From: Xanthobacteraceae bacterium
GTDB lineage: Bacteria > Pseudomonadota > Alphaproteobacteria > Rhizobiales > Xanthobacteraceae
Length of the DNA stretch: 64,000 nt
Direction: 5' to 3'
Assembly (NCBI GenBank): GCA_019745775.1
Contig: JAIESR010000050.1
Coordinates: 1 to 64,000 of the forward strand
Shown: positions 8,772 to 18,269 of the stretch, piece after piece
How positions within the stretch are numbered: position 1 is the stretch's first letter
Layout: the number at the start of each line of letters is the position of its first letter
Program-made: the position numbers and the translations under genes
The notes under the pieces: model-generated
Databases searched by the model: none
Seen by the model: the letters and a program-made list of their open reading frames with translations, nothing else
What the model was told of the DNA's origin: nothing

Positions 8772-9704
8772 TCACACGTTGCGGTCGGCGACGAATTTCG
8801 CGCCGGCAATCAGCACATCCGCCGCCTTGCCGAACGGCCTGAGTGCCGCTTCGGCATCGCTGACGATGGTGCGCAGGCGGGCCTTTGCACCATCGATGCC
8901 GAGAATGCCGACGATGGTCGCTTTGCCGGCCTCGGCGTCCTTGCCGGTCTGCTTGCCCACCAGCGCCGGGTCGCCTTCGACGTCGAGGAGGTCGTCGGCG
9001 ATCTGGAACGCCTGCCCCACCGCCGCGCCGTAACGGTCGAGCGCGTCGCGTTGCGCTGCCGTCGCCTTGCCGAGGATGCCGCCCGCATTGCAGGCGAATT
9101 TGAGCAGCGCGCCGGTCTTCATCGCCTGAAGCGTCAGAATCTGCTTTTCGCCGAGCCGCTGCACGGTGCCGCCGTCGAAGCGGCCTTCGGCGGCGAGGTC
9201 GAGCATCTGCCCGCCGACCATGCCGCCAAGACCGGAGGCGCGCGCGAGCGCCTGCACCAGCTCGACCCGCACCGCCGGATCGGGATGGGTCTCAGCGCGT
9301 GCGGCGATATCGAAGGCGAGCGTCAACAGCCCGTCGCCGGCGAGGATCGCGGTGGCGTCGTCGAACGCCTTGTGCACCGTCGGCTGGCCGCGGCGCAGGT
9401 CGTCATTGTCCATCGCCGGCAGATCGTCATGCACCAGCGAATAGCAGTGCACGCATTCAAGCGCGGCGCCGGCCATCAGCGCCTGGTTGCGATCGACACC
9501 AAACAGCGAGGCACACTCCACCACCAGGAAGGGGCGGAAGCGCTTGCCGGCGCCCAGGCTCGCGTAGCGCATGGAATCGAGGAGCCTCGCCGGCCGGCCG
9601 ATCTCACCGCCGGCCAGCGCGGGGCCGAGCAGCCGGTCGAGCAGCGCGTCGGTATCCTTCGCCACCTGGTTGAGACGGTCCTGGAATTGCGCCGTCGCGT
9701 TCAC
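8772..9704 (-). CDS. ispA: Polyprenyl (farnesyl/geranyl) diphosphate synthase
   Basis: Short-chain trans-prenyl diphosphate synthase condensing IPP with allylic diphosphates, giving the C15 (or C20) precursor for squalene and hopanoids. The 310 residues show the first Asp-rich motif HDDLPAMDNDDLRRG near 92-106 and the second, QIADDLLDVEGD, near 237, both intact. GKRFRP (IPP binding) is at about 53-58. The small residues before the first motif fit a C15/C20 product, but chain length cannot be fixed by eye. It starts with GTG, with GAGGA five bases upstream. It is divergent from hpnB, so it lies at the edge of the hopanoid cluster and likely supplies it with FPP. Confidence 0.9.
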   Translation of the reverse strand: MNATAQFQDRLNQVAKDTDALLDRLLGPALAGGEIGRPARLLDSMRYASLGAGKRFRPFLVVECASLFGVDRNQALMAGAALECVHCYSLVHDDLPAMDNDDLRRGQPTVHKAFDDATAILAGDGLLTLAFDIAARAETHPDPAVRVELVQALARASGLGGMVGGQMLDLAAEGRFDGGTVQRLGEKQILTLQAMKTGALLKFACNAGGILGKATAAQRDALDRYGAAVGQAFQIADDLLDVEGDPALVGKQTGKDAEAGKATIVGILGIDGAKARLRTIVSDAEAALRPFGKAADVLIAGAKFVADRNV

Positions 9705-9900
9705 TCAAGTCCTCACGGTAAAGGGGGCCTTCGGGCCGCCTGTCTATTCGAGCCGCGCCGCGATAACAACCGCCCGGAAAATCGCCCTGCCAACGGCGCA
9801 TTTAACCCTTGCATGGGCGGCCGCTATTTTACACACCTTGCACCCGCGCAGGCCCCTTCGATGGGCCTTCCGGCCTCTATAGTTACCGCAGAAGGACCGC
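9705..9900. promoter_or_regulatory. Divergent promoter region ispA/hpnB
   Basis: A 196-nt region between the divergent prenyl synthase and hpnB genes that must hold both promoters. AGAAGGACCGC supplies the hpnB ribosome-binding site directly before the ATG at 9901. No operator palindrome stands out. The promoter role rests on gene orientation only. Confidence 0.4.
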
Positions 9901-11067
9901 ATGTTTCTGGAGGCTATCGCAGCGCTGGCGGCCGCCATCTGGCTTTATCTCGTGCTCGCACGCGGGGGTTTCTGGCTGTGCTCGGAGCGCCATGAGGGCG
10001 GGCCCATCATTGCGCCCTTAGCTCCGGCACGCGCATGGCCGGCGGTGACGGTCGTGATCCCCGCGCGCAACGAGGCTGACGGTATCGCCGAAACGGTAGC
10101 CTCGCTGCTGCGTCAGGACTACGCCGGACCGCTCAAGGTCGTCCTGGTCGACGATGACAGCAGCGACGGCACTGCCGACATCGCGCGTCGCACGGCCGCG
10201 TCGCTGAATGCCACCGAGCGGCTCGCGATCATCGACGGCACGCCGCTGCCGCGCGGCTGGACCGGCAAGCTGTGGGCCGTGAAGCAGGGTGTCGAGGCCG
10301 CGCAGTCATCACGGGACGCATCCGAATACATCCTGTTGTCCGATGCCGATATCGTCTACGCGCCCGAGGTGCTGACCGGCCTGACGGCGCGGGCGGTGAC
10401 AAACAGGCTCGTGCTCACCTCGCTGATGGTGAAGCTGCGCTGCGAGAGCTTTGCCGAGCGCGCGCTCATCCCGGCCTTCATCTTCTTCTTCCAGATGCTC
10501 TATCCCTTCCCCTGGGTGAACAAGCCGCGCAGCGCGACCGCCGCCGCCGCCGGCGGCTGCATGCTGGTGCGCAGCGACGCGCTCAAGGCCGCAGGCGGCA
10601 TCGACGCGATCCGCAATGCGCTGATCGACGACTGCTCGCTCGCAAAGCTTTTGAAGGCAGAGGGCCCGATCTGGCTCGGCCTCACCGAGCGCGTCCACAG
10701 CACCCGTCCCTATCCCGACTTCGAGGACATCCGCCGCATGGTATCGCGCTCGGCCTACGCGCAACTGCGCTATTCGCCGCTCATGCTCGCCGGCACCGTG
10801 GTGGGGATGGCACTCACCTACCTCGCGCCGCCATTGCTGACGCTCTTCGCAAGCGGCCCCGCACGCTGGCTCGGCCTCCTGGCCTGGGGCCTGATGGCGC
10901 TTTCGTTCGTGCCGACGCTGCGGCTCTATGGACGTTCGCTGCTATGGGGCCCGGCGCTGCCCGCCATTGCCCTGTGCTACATGCTGTTCACCCTCGACTC
11001 GGCCCTGCAATTCGCCCGCGGCAAGGGCGGGCTATGGAAGGGCCGCGTACAGGCGCTGGAACCATGA
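9901..11067 (+). CDS. hpnB: Hopanoid-associated glycosyltransferase HpnB
   Basis: Membrane-linked family 2 glycosyltransferase that marks the start of many hopanoid operons; its exact product is not established in the family. The 388 residues begin with a hydrophobic segment (about 2-26), then VTVVIPARNEADG near 49, LVDDDSSDGT near 82 (nucleotide/metal binding) and LLSDADIVYAPE near 145. A C-terminal hydrophobic block spans about residues 295-370. The stop codon overlaps the hpnC start by four bases (ATGA), so it is coupled to squalene synthesis. Candidate role: side-chain or lipid glycosylation during hopanoid elaboration. Confidence 0.92.
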   Translation: MFLEAIAALAAAIWLYLVLARGGFWLCSERHEGGPIIAPLAPARAWPAVTVVIPARNEADGIAETVASLLRQDYAGPLKVVLVDDDSSDGTADIARRTAASLNATERLAIIDGTPLPRGWTGKLWAVKQGVEAAQSSRDASEYILLSDADIVYAPEVLTGLTARAVTNRLVLTSLMVKLRCESFAERALIPAFIFFFQMLYPFPWVNKPRSATAAAAGGCMLVRSDALKAAGGIDAIRNALIDDCSLAKLLKAEGPIWLGLTERVHSTRPYPDFEDIRRMVSRSAYAQLRYSPLMLAGTVVGMALTYLAPPLLTLFASGPARWLGLLAWGLMALSFVPTLRLYGRSLLWGPALPAIALCYMLFTLDSALQFARGKGGLWKGRVQALEP

Positions 11068-11945
11068 CGCACGATCCCGCCGCATTGCGCTCCGGCAAGG
11101 GGCACCAGGACGAGAACTTCCCGGTCGCGTCGCGGCTGATCCATCCGCGCCATCGCGGCGCCATCCTCGCGTTTTATGAATTCGTGCGGATCGCCGACGA
11201 TATCGCCGACCACGCCACGCTTTCCGAGCGCGAGAAGCTCACTATGCTCGACGGCCTGGAGGCCGGCCTGCTCGGCAAGAGCGACGAGCAGCGGGAGGCG
11301 GTGGCGCTGCAGACCGTGTTGCGCGAGCGTAACCTCACGCCCCGCCACGCCCAGGACCTCTTGACGGCCTTCCGGATGGATGTGACCAAACTGCGTTATC
11401 GCGATTGGGACGACCTGATGGGTTATTGCAGCTACTCCGCCATGCCGGTCGGCCGCTATGTGCTCGATGTGCATGGCGAGGACCGCTCGACCTGGCCGGC
11501 GAACGACGCGCTGTGCGCGGCGCTGCAGGTGATCAACCACCTGCAGGACTGCAAGAAGGACTACCAGTCGCTCAACCGCGTCTATGTACCGGAGGATGCG
11601 CTGGCGGCAGCCGGCGCGACGGTCGAGGATATCGGGCGCGAGGCCGCGCCGCCGGCCCTGCGCCGCTGCCTTGTCGCGTTGGCCGAGCGCACCGGCAAGC
11701 TGCTCGATGCCAGCGCGGCGTTCTCGCCGCGGATCAAGGATTTCCGCCTCGCCATGGAAGTAGCGGTCATCCAGTCGCTGGCGCGCCGCCTGGTCGCGCT
11801 GCTCAAGCGCCGCGATCCCCTGAGCGAGCGCGTGCATCTCGGCAAGGGCGCGGTCGCCGGCGTCGGCCTCGTCGGGATCATCGCCGGAACCGCCGGCCGC
11901 TTCAGCCGCGCCTTCTCCGGCTCCCACGCACCCCGGAACGCATGA
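11064..11945 (+). CDS. hpnC: Hydroxysqualene synthase HpnC
   Basis: Squalene/phytoene synthase family member that converts presqualene diphosphate to hydroxysqualene in the three-enzyme bacterial route FPP to squalene (HpnD, HpnC, HpnE). The 293 residues show FYEFVRIADDIADH near 38-50 (first Asp motif) and VINHLQDCKKDYQSLNRVY near 158, where the second Asp motif is the HpnC-type NHLQDCKKDY. I place the start at 11064, giving the ATGA overlap with hpnB; the longer open frame upstream is an artefact of high GC. It ends in a second ATGA overlap with hpnD. Confidence 0.93.
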   Translation: MTHDPAALRSGKGHQDENFPVASRLIHPRHRGAILAFYEFVRIADDIADHATLSEREKLTMLDGLEAGLLGKSDEQREAVALQTVLRERNLTPRHAQDLLTAFRMDVTKLRYRDWDDLMGYCSYSAMPVGRYVLDVHGEDRSTWPANDALCAALQVINHLQDCKKDYQSLNRVYVPEDALAAAGATVEDIGREAAPPALRRCLVALAERTGKLLDASAAFSPRIKDFRLAMEVAVIQSLARRLVALLKRRDPLSERVHLGKGAVAGVGLVGIIAGTAGRFSRAFSGSHAPRNA

Positions 11946-12790
11946 GGGACGCCGTGGACGCCACCAGCCCCCCGCCACAGACCGCATCGCACAGCGCCTC
12001 CGGCAGCTCGTTCTACATGGCGATGCGCATCCTGCCGTCCGCGCAGCGCAACGGCATGTTCGAGATCTATCGCTTCTGCCGCGAGGTCGACGACATCGCC
12101 GACTCCGGCGGGCCGCGGCCGGTGCGGATCAGCCAGCTCGGCGAATGGCGCGACGAAATCAACGACCTCTACCAGGGCAAGGTCGGCGCCAAGGTCGCCG
12201 GCCTCGCCGAGCCGGTGCGCAGGTTCGGCCTCAAGCGCGAGGACTTCCTCACCGTCATCGACGGCATGGAGATGGACGCGCGCGAGGACATCCGTGCGCC
12301 GAGCTTCGCGACGCTCGATCTCTATTGCGACCGGGTGGCGAGCGCCGTCGGACGGCTCTCGGTGCGCATCTTCGGCATCAAGGAGGACGACGGCATCCTG
12401 CTCTCGCACCACCTCGGCCGCGCGTTGCAGCTCACCAACATCCTGCGCGATCTCGACGAGGACGCCGGCATCGGGCGGCTCTATCTGCCGCGCGAGGCGC
12501 TCGACCAGGCCGGCATCACCACCAGCGATCCGCTGATCGCGCTGCGCAGCCCGAACCTCTCCCAGGCCTGCGCGCCGCTGGTCGAGCGGGCGCGCACGCA
12601 TTTCGTCGAGGCGGACCGGATTATGCGGCGCTGCCCTCGCCGCACGGTGAAGGCGCCGCGGATCATGGGCGAGGTCTACCGCTCGATCCTCGAAGGCATG
12701 ATCGCGCGCGGCTGGAGCGCGCCGCGCGAGCGCATCAGCGTGTCCCGGGCCCGGCTCGCCTGGGTCATCCTCCGATACGCGTTCATTTGA
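11942..12790 (+). CDS. hpnD: Presqualene diphosphate synthase HpnD
   Basis: Condenses two farnesyl diphosphates to presqualene diphosphate, the first committed step of squalene formation in this pathway. The 282 residues have both Asp-rich motifs: YRFCREVDDIADSGG near 43-57 and LTNILRDLDEDAGIGRLYLP near 163-182, the typical Mg-binding helices of squalene/phytoene synthases. The start at 11942 gives a 4-nt overlap with hpnC, and the stop shares one base with the hpnE start (TGATG), so hpnC-D-E is fully coupled. An alternative name would be phytoene synthase, but the operon context decides. Confidence 0.94.
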   Translation: MRDAVDATSPPPQTASHSASGSSFYMAMRILPSAQRNGMFEIYRFCREVDDIADSGGPRPVRISQLGEWRDEINDLYQGKVGAKVAGLAEPVRRFGLKREDFLTVIDGMEMDAREDIRAPSFATLDLYCDRVASAVGRLSVRIFGIKEDDGILLSHHLGRALQLTNILRDLDEDAGIGRLYLPREALDQAGITTSDPLIALRSPNLSQACAPLVERARTHFVEADRIMRRCPRRTVKAPRIMGEVYRSILEGMIARGWSAPRERISVSRARLAWVILRYAFI

Positions 12791-14028
12791 TGGCGCGCAC
12801 CGTCCATATCGTCGGCGCCGGCCTCGCCGGCCTATCGGCCGCGATCGAGCTCACGCTGCGCGGCGAAGCCATTGCCGTGCACGAAGCGACGACCTTCGCA
12901 GGCGGCCGCTGCCGCTCGTATCACGACCAGATCCTCGGCATGACCATCGACAACGGCAATCACCTGCTGTTGTCGGGCAATCATGCCGCGCAACGCTACG
13001 TCAAGCTCCTGGGCGCCGAGGCTCGGCTGGTCGGCCCACCGCGGGCCGAGTTTCCGTTCTTGGATCTCGCCAATAAGGAGCAGTGGACGCTGCGCATCAA
13101 CGACGGGCGCATCCCGTGGTGGATCTTCAACTCGGGCAAGCGCGTGCCGGGCACCCGTGCGCTCGACTACCTCCCGATGGCGCGTCTCCTCTGGGCGCAG
13201 AAGGATCGCGCCGTCGGCGAAGTCGTGCGCTTCACCGGGCCGCTCTACGAGCGGCTGATGCGGCCGCTGCTGCTCGCCGCGCTCAATATCGAGCCGTCGG
13301 CGGGCTCCGCCGCGCTCGCCGGCGCCATCATCCGCGAAACACTCGTGCTGGGCGGACAGGCGTGCCGCCCGCTGGTCGCACGCGAAGGCCTCGGCAGCGC
13401 GCTGATCGAGCCCGCCCTCGCCCTGCTGCGCGAGCGCGGCCGCCCGGTGCGGATGGGGCACCAGCTGCATCGTCTGCACAGCTCCGGTACGCGGGTCGAA
13501 GCCCTCGACTTCGGCGCCGACAAGATCGCGCTCGAAAGCGACGACGTGGTGATCCTCGCGGTGCCGCCCTATGCCGCGTCGGCGCTGGTCGCCGACCTCA
13601 AGGTGCCGACCGAATTCCGCGCCATCGTCAACGCGCATTTCCGCATCGAGCCGGCGCCCGACCAGCCGGCGATCCTCGGGCTGATCAACAGCACCACCGA
13701 ATGGGTGTTCGCCTTCCCCGGCCGGGTCGCGACCACGATCAGCGCCGGCGACCGCTTGATTGAAACACCTCGCGATGCCCTGGCGCGCACGATCTGGAGC
13801 GAAGTCTCCGCCGCGACCGGCCTGCCGCCCGACCTGCCGCCCTGGCAGATCGTGCGCGAGCGGCGCGCAACCTTTGCCGCGACACCTGAACAGGACGCGC
13901 TAAGGCCCGGGCCGCAAACGCGTTTCACCAACGTGTTACTGGCCGGCGATTGGACAAATACGGGCTTGCCCGCCACCATCGAAAGTGCCATTCGGTCCGG
14001 GCGCCGCGCCGCCGATCTGGTCGCATAA
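12790..14028 (+). CDS. hpnE: Hydroxysqualene dehydroxylase HpnE
   Basis: FAD-dependent oxidoreductase that reduces hydroxysqualene to squalene, the third step of the HpnD-C-E route. The 412 residues start with the Rossmann dinucleotide signature HIVGAGLAGLSAAIELTLRG, then FAGGRCRSY (FAD pyrophosphate region) and end with the FAD-binding LLAGDWTNTGLPATIESAIR. The family is related to carotenoid desaturases, but the setting between hpnD and shc makes HpnE secure. The ATG at 12790 overlaps the hpnD stop by one base. The next gene, shc, begins 15 nt downstream. Confidence 0.94.
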   Translation: MARTVHIVGAGLAGLSAAIELTLRGEAIAVHEATTFAGGRCRSYHDQILGMTIDNGNHLLLSGNHAAQRYVKLLGAEARLVGPPRAEFPFLDLANKEQWTLRINDGRIPWWIFNSGKRVPGTRALDYLPMARLLWAQKDRAVGEVVRFTGPLYERLMRPLLLAALNIEPSAGSAALAGAIIRETLVLGGQACRPLVAREGLGSALIEPALALLRERGRPVRMGHQLHRLHSSGTRVEALDFGADKIALESDDVVILAVPPYAASALVADLKVPTEFRAIVNAHFRIEPAPDQPAILGLINSTTEWVFAFPGRVATTISAGDRLIETPRDALARTIWSEVSAATGLPPDLPPWQIVRERRATFAATPEQDALRPGPQTRFTNVLLAGDWTNTGLPATIESAIRSGRRAADLVA

Positions 14029-14043
14029 ACAATTCCCGGGACC

Positions 14044-15999
14044 ATGCTGACAACGACTGACGAGAGCGTCACCGCTTTGGAGGACCGCATTGACCGGGCC
14101 TCGCGCGCGCTGATCGAGCGCCAGCAGCCGGACGGCCACTGGGTGTTCGAGCTCGAAGCCGACGCCACCATCCCCGCTGAATATGTGCTGATGCGTCACT
14201 TCCGCGGCGAGCCGCTCGATGCCGAGCTCGAGCGCAAGATCGCGGTCTATCTACGCCGCATCCAGGGCAAGCATGGCGGCTGGCCGCTGTTCCACGAAGG
14301 CGCCTTCGACATGAGCGCCAGCGTGAAGGCCTATTTCGCACTCAAGATGATCGGCGATTCCATCGACGCCGAGCACATGCGCCGTGCCCGCGAGGCGATC
14401 CGCGCCCGCGGCGGCGCCGCCCGCGCCAACGTGTTCACCCGCACGCTGCTTGCGCTTTACGGGCAAATCTCCTGGCGTGCGGTGCCGATGATGCCGGCCG
14501 AGGTGATGCTCTTGCCGAAGTGGTTCCCGTTCCACCTGGACAAGATCTCCTACTGGAGCCGCACCGTCATCGTGCCGCTGCTGGTGCTGCTCGCGCTCAA
14601 ACCGCGGGCGAAGAACGCCAAGGGTGTGCGGATCGACGAGCTGTTCATCGATCCGCCGGAGCAGGCGCGGCTCACGCCACGCGCGCCGCAGCAGAACAAG
14701 TTCTGGTTCGCGTTCTTCCGGCTGGTCGACCATGGTCTGCGTGGGATCGAACCTCTGCTCTCCCGCCTGCCGACCCGTCAGCGATCGATCAGGGCCGCCG
14801 AGGCTTTCACCATCGAGCACCTGAACGGCGAGGACGGCATCGGCGCGATTTTCCCGGCCATGGTCAACAGCGTGCTGATGTTCGACGTGCTTGGCTATCC
14901 GCCGGATCATCCGCACGTGCAAATTGCGCGGCTCTCGATCGAGAAGCTCCTGGTCGTGAAGGAGCACGAGGCTTATTGCCAGCCGTGCGTATCGCCGGTG
15001 TGGGACACCGGCCTCGCCGCCCACGCCATGCTCGAGGTCGGCGGCGACGCTGCCCTGGCCCAGGTCAACAAGAGCCTCGAATGGCTCAAGGCCCGCCAGA
15101 TCCTCGACGTCAAGGGCGACTGGGCGGCGGCGCGGCCCGACGTGCGGCCGGGCGGCTGGGCGTTCCAGTATAACAACGCGTACTACCCCGACGTCGACGA
15201 CACCGCCGTGGTCGCGATGGCCATGGACCGGGCGCAGAACCTGCAAGGCCGGACCACCTATCGCGAACCGATCGATCGTGCGCGCGAGTGGATCTTCGGC
15301 ATGCAGAGCAGGAACGGCGGCTGGGGCGCGTTCGATGCCGACAACGATCACCACTATCTCAACCACATCCCGTTCGCCGACCACGGCGCGCTTCTTGATC
15401 CTCCTACCGAAGATGTCAGCGCGCGCTGCGTCTCGATGCTGGCGCAGCTCGGCGACAGCGCCAAGAACGACCCGCGCATGGCGCAGGCGGTCGACTACCT
15501 GCTCAAGTCGCAGCACCCGGAGGGCAGCTGGTATGGCCGCTGGGGCATGAACTACATCTACGGCACCTGGTCGGTGCTGTGTGCGCTGAACACCGCCGGC
15601 GTCGACCACCAGGCGCGCGAAGTGCGCAAGGCGGTCGACTGGCTGGTGAAAATCCAGAATGCGGACGGCGGCTGGGGCGAGGACGGCGCGAGCTACAAGC
15701 TCGACTATAAGGGCTATGAGCCGGCGCCCTCCACGCCAGCGCAGACCGCCTGGGCCCTGCTCGGCCTGATGGCGGCGGGCGAGATCGACCACCCCGCGGT
15801 CAAGCGCGGCATCGACTATCTCTCGCGCACGCAAGACGCCGACGGCCTGTGGCAGGAAGAGCTGTTCACCGCGGTCGGCTTTCCGCGCATCTTCTACCTG
15901 CGCTACCACGGCTACGCGAAATACTTCCCGCTCTGGGCGATGGCGCGCTACCGCAACCTCAAGCGCGCCAACAGCCCGTCGGTGGCGTATGGGATGTAG
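14044..15999 (+). CDS. shc: Squalene-hopene cyclase
   Basis: Membrane-associated (monotopic) cyclase turning squalene into hopene and hopanol, the core of hopanoid synthesis. The 651 residues carry the catalytic DVDD (DxDD) at about 383-386. Repeated QW motifs include QQPDGHW near 27, QSRNGGWGAFD, QHPEGSWYGRWG, QNADGGWGED and QDADGLWQEE. The C-terminal FYLRYHGYAKYFPLWA is typical. Length matches the family (about 630-680). It ends the hpnB-C-D-E-shc transcription unit. The next gene on the other strand is hpnH, so no hpnG follows shc here. Also called hpnF. Confidence 0.96.
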   Translation: MLTTTDESVTALEDRIDRASRALIERQQPDGHWVFELEADATIPAEYVLMRHFRGEPLDAELERKIAVYLRRIQGKHGGWPLFHEGAFDMSASVKAYFALKMIGDSIDAEHMRRAREAIRARGGAARANVFTRTLLALYGQISWRAVPMMPAEVMLLPKWFPFHLDKISYWSRTVIVPLLVLLALKPRAKNAKGVRIDELFIDPPEQARLTPRAPQQNKFWFAFFRLVDHGLRGIEPLLSRLPTRQRSIRAAEAFTIEHLNGEDGIGAIFPAMVNSVLMFDVLGYPPDHPHVQIARLSIEKLLVVKEHEAYCQPCVSPVWDTGLAAHAMLEVGGDAALAQVNKSLEWLKARQILDVKGDWAAARPDVRPGGWAFQYNNAYYPDVDDTAVVAMAMDRAQNLQGRTTYREPIDRAREWIFGMQSRNGGWGAFDADNDHHYLNHIPFADHGALLDPPTEDVSARCVSMLAQLGDSAKNDPRMAQAVDYLLKSQHPEGSWYGRWGMNYIYGTWSVLCALNTAGVDHQAREVRKAVDWLVKIQNADGGWGEDGASYKLDYKGYEPAPSTPAQTAWALLGLMAAGEIDHPAVKRGIDYLSRTQDADGLWQEELFTAVGFPRIFYLRYHGYAKYFPLWAMARYRNLKRANSPSVAYGM

Positions 16000-16023
16000 T
16001 CGCTTGATAGCTTTCTAAGTCGT

Positions 16024-16101
16024 GGCCGGGCTTGTCCCGGCCATCCACGCCTTGCTTCTGAGCACCAAAGAAAGACGTGGATGCCCGCGACAAGCGCGGG
16101 C
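16024..16101. repeat. REP-like nested palindrome between shc and hpnH
   Basis: A 78-nt element between convergent shc and hpnH. It has an inner stem GGCCGGG/CCCGGCC (16024-16030, 16036-16042, loop CTTGT), a long-range stem ATCCACG/CGTGGAT (16043-16049, 16076-16082), and a third stem GCCCGCG/CGCGGGC (16083-16089, 16095-16101, loop ACAAG). The two loops are mutually complementary, so the whole unit is one imperfect inverted repeat able to form a cruciform. Such short elements are common between convergent genes in Bradyrhizobium-like genomes. It could act as a bidirectional terminator or mRNA stabiliser, though there are no flanking T-tracts. Confidence 0.8.
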
Positions 16102-16124
16102 ATGACGATCCAGCAAATATCAGT

Positions 16125-17294
16125 TTACGCCGGCTGCGCTTGGGCGCCGGTCGGGGTTTTCTGCTTGGCGGCCTTCTCGGCCGATTCGTCCTTGCGCATT
16201 TCCGAGAGCTTCTGCTGTACGTTCTCGGAGAACACGTATTGCGCCGGACGCTGATCCTCAAGCGGGATTTCGGCGGCGAACGCACCCTCGACGCGGGGCC
16301 CGCGCATTGCCACCGCCAGCGTGCGGATCGGATTACGCAGCACCGCTTCGGCGGCGGTCGGCTCGTAGCCGCAATGCGCCATGCAGTTCGCACACTTCTC
16401 GTACCGCCCGGTGCCGTAGCTGTCCCAGTCGGTGGTCTCCATCAGCTCCTTGAAGGTCTTCACATAGCCTTCGCCGAGCAGATAGCAGGGCTTCTGCCAG
16501 CCGAAGATGTTGCGCGTCGGCATGCCCCATGGCGTGCAGTGATAGGTCTGGTTGCCGGCGAGGAAGTCGAGGAACAGCGGCGAGTGGATGAACTTCCAGT
16601 TCTTGCCCTTGCCGCGCGCGAATACGTCGCGGAACAGCTCCTTGGTCTTGCGCCGGTTGAGGAAGTGCTCCTGGTCGGGCGCGCGCTCATAGGCGTAACC
16701 CGGCGAGATCGACACGCCGACATCGAGCTCCTTGCAGAGATCGAGGAAGGCCGCGATGTCTTCGGCCGGATGCCCGTCAAAGACCGTGCAGTTGACGTTG
16801 ACGATGAAGCCCTTGGCCTTGGCGGCCTTGATGCCGTCGATCGCCTTCTCGAAGCCGCCCTCCATGCAGACGGACTTGTCGTGGTGCTTCTTGATGCCGT
16901 CGAGATGGACCGAGAAGAACAGGTACGGCGACGGCTCGAACAGGTGCAGCTTCTTTTCCAGAAGCAGCGCATTGGTGCAGAGCGAGACGAACTTCTTGCG
17001 CGCCACGATGCCTTTGACGATCTCACCGATGTCCTTGTGGATCAGCGGCTCGCCGCCCGGGATCGCGACCATCGGCGCGCCGCACTCGTCGACCGCGTCG
17101 AGGCACTCCTTGACCGACAGCCGCCGGTTCAGGATCGCATCCGGATAGTCGATCTTGCCGCAGCCGAAACACGCGAGATTGCAGCGGAACAACGGCTCGA
17201 GCATCAGCACCAGGGGGTAGCGCTTGCGACCCAGGAGCTTCTGCTTGAACAGATATGCGCCGATGCGCATCTCTTTTAAGAATGGAACGCCCAT
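16125..17294 (-). CDS. hpnH: Adenosyl-hopene transferase HpnH (radical SAM)
   Basis: Radical SAM enzyme that adds the 5'-deoxyadenosyl group to hopene, first step of bacteriohopanetetrol side-chain synthesis. The 389 residues have the cluster motif CNLACFGC (Cys 38, 42 and 45; C-x3-C-x2-C) and PGGEPLIH for SAM. A C-terminal domain carries more conserved cysteines (CMAHCGYEPTAAEAVL). The C-terminal tail is Lys/Ala/Gln-rich. It is convergent with shc across a palindromic element, and ispH lies 45 nt further along on the same strand. The usual partner gene hpnG is not in the window. Confidence 0.95.
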   Translation of the reverse strand: MGVPFLKEMRIGAYLFKQKLLGRKRYPLVLMLEPLFRCNLACFGCGKIDYPDAILNRRLSVKECLDAVDECGAPMVAIPGGEPLIHKDIGEIVKGIVARKKFVSLCTNALLLEKKLHLFEPSPYLFFSVHLDGIKKHHDKSVCMEGGFEKAIDGIKAAKAKGFIVNVNCTVFDGHPAEDIAAFLDLCKELDVGVSISPGYAYERAPDQEHFLNRRKTKELFRDVFARGKGKNWKFIHSPLFLDFLAGNQTYHCTPWGMPTRNIFGWQKPCYLLGEGYVKTFKELMETTDWDSYGTGRYEKCANCMAHCGYEPTAAEAVLRNPIRTLAVAMRGPRVEGAFAAEIPLEDQRPAQYVFSENVQQKLSEMRKDESAEKAAKQKTPTGAQAQPA

Positions 17295-17339
17295 TCGCCT
17301 ACTTTCTTGCTGTTGCTGCCTATCCCGTGGCGCAGATTG

Positions 17340-18269
17340 CTACGACGCCACCGCGAGTTCTGCGGGCAGCTTGAATTCGATCTTCTCCTGGCGGCCGTCC
17401 ATGATCGAGACCTCCACCGGTCCCAGGCGGCGCAGCCTGTCGATGACGTCCTCGACCAGCACCTCGGGCGCGGACGCGCCGGCGGTCAGGCCGATGACCT
17501 TCGCACCCTCCAGCCATTTCGGATCGAGCTCGCTGCCGTCGGCGATCAGGTAGCTCGGCAGGCCAACCTCTTCGCCGATCTCGCGCAGGCGATTGGAGTT
17601 CGAGCTGTTGGTTGCGCCGACCACCAGGATAACGTCGACAAGCTTGCTGAGATCACGGACCGCCGACTGGCGATTTTGCGTGGCGTAGCAGATGTCGCGC
17701 GTCTCGGGTCCGACGATGTTGGTGAACCTGCGCTGCAGCGCCTGGATGATGCCCGAGGTGTCGTCGACGCTGAGCGTAGTCTGCGTCACGTAAGCGACCG
17801 GCGTATCGATCGGCAGGTCGAGCTTGTCGACCTCGGCTTCGTTCTGCACGAGGATCACCGGGCTCGGGATCTGCCCCATGGTGCCCTCGACCTCGGGATG
17901 GCCGGCATGCCCGATCAGGATCAGCTTGCGGCCCTGCCCGACATAGCGCTTGCCCTGGTTGTGGACCTTGGTCACCAGCGGACAGGTCGCGTCGAGCACA
18001 GGAAGGTTGCGTTCTGAGGCTTCATCCTCGACGCGCTTGGCGACGCCATGCGCCGAGAAGATCGTGACGGCGTTGTCGGGGATTTCCGACACGTCCTCCA
18101 CGAACACCGCGCCCTTGGCCTTGAGGCTCTCTACGACGTGCTTGTTGTGCACGATCTCGTGACGTACGTAGACCGGCGGGCCGTATTTTTCGAGCGCGCG
18201 CTCGACGATCTCGATGGCGCGCACGACGCCAGCGCAAAATCCCCGAGGCTGAGCCAAGATCACCTTCAT
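17340..18269 (-). CDS. ispH: 4-hydroxy-3-methylbut-2-enyl diphosphate reductase
   Basis: Last enzyme of the MEP isoprenoid pathway: an iron-sulfur reductase making IPP and DMAPP from HMBPP. The 309 residues retain the three cluster cysteines ([12 protein letters not shown] at Cys 12, [11 protein letters not shown] near 96, ICYATQNRQ near 190), the Glu/His positions ([11 protein letters not shown]) and the TNSSNSNRL substrate loop. I start at 18269 ([11 protein letters not shown]), where homologues begin; an in-frame start 60 nt upstream adds unrelated residues. It lies between dxs and hpnH on the minus strand, linking isoprenoid supply with hopanoid synthesis. Confidence 0.95.
   Translation of the reverse strand: MKVILAQPRGFCAGVVRAIEIVERALEKYGPPVYVRHEIVHNKHVVESLKAKGAVFVEDVSEIPDNAVTIFSAHGVAKRVEDEASERNLPVLDATCPLVTKVHNQGKRYVGQGRKLILIGHAGHPEVEGTMGQIPSPVILVQNEAEVDKLDLPIDTPVAYVTQTTLSVDDTSGIIQALQRRFTNIVGPETRDICYATQNRQSAVRDLSKLVDVILVVGATNSSNSNRLREIGEEVGLPSYLIADGSELDPKWLEGAKVIGLTAGASAPEVLVEDVIDRLRRLGPVEVSIMDGRQEKIEFKLPAELAVAS

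Noticed and set aside
11582-12601. Minus-strand frame over hpnC and hpnD
   Set aside because: It is antisense to two genes with intact catalytic motifs and shows no domain of its own.
14251-15909. 552-codon frame antisense to shc
   Set aside because: It overlaps squalene-hopene cyclase completely; the residues are Arg/Val/Asp-biased as expected from the complementary strand of a GC-rich gene, and there is no ribosome-binding site or known domain.
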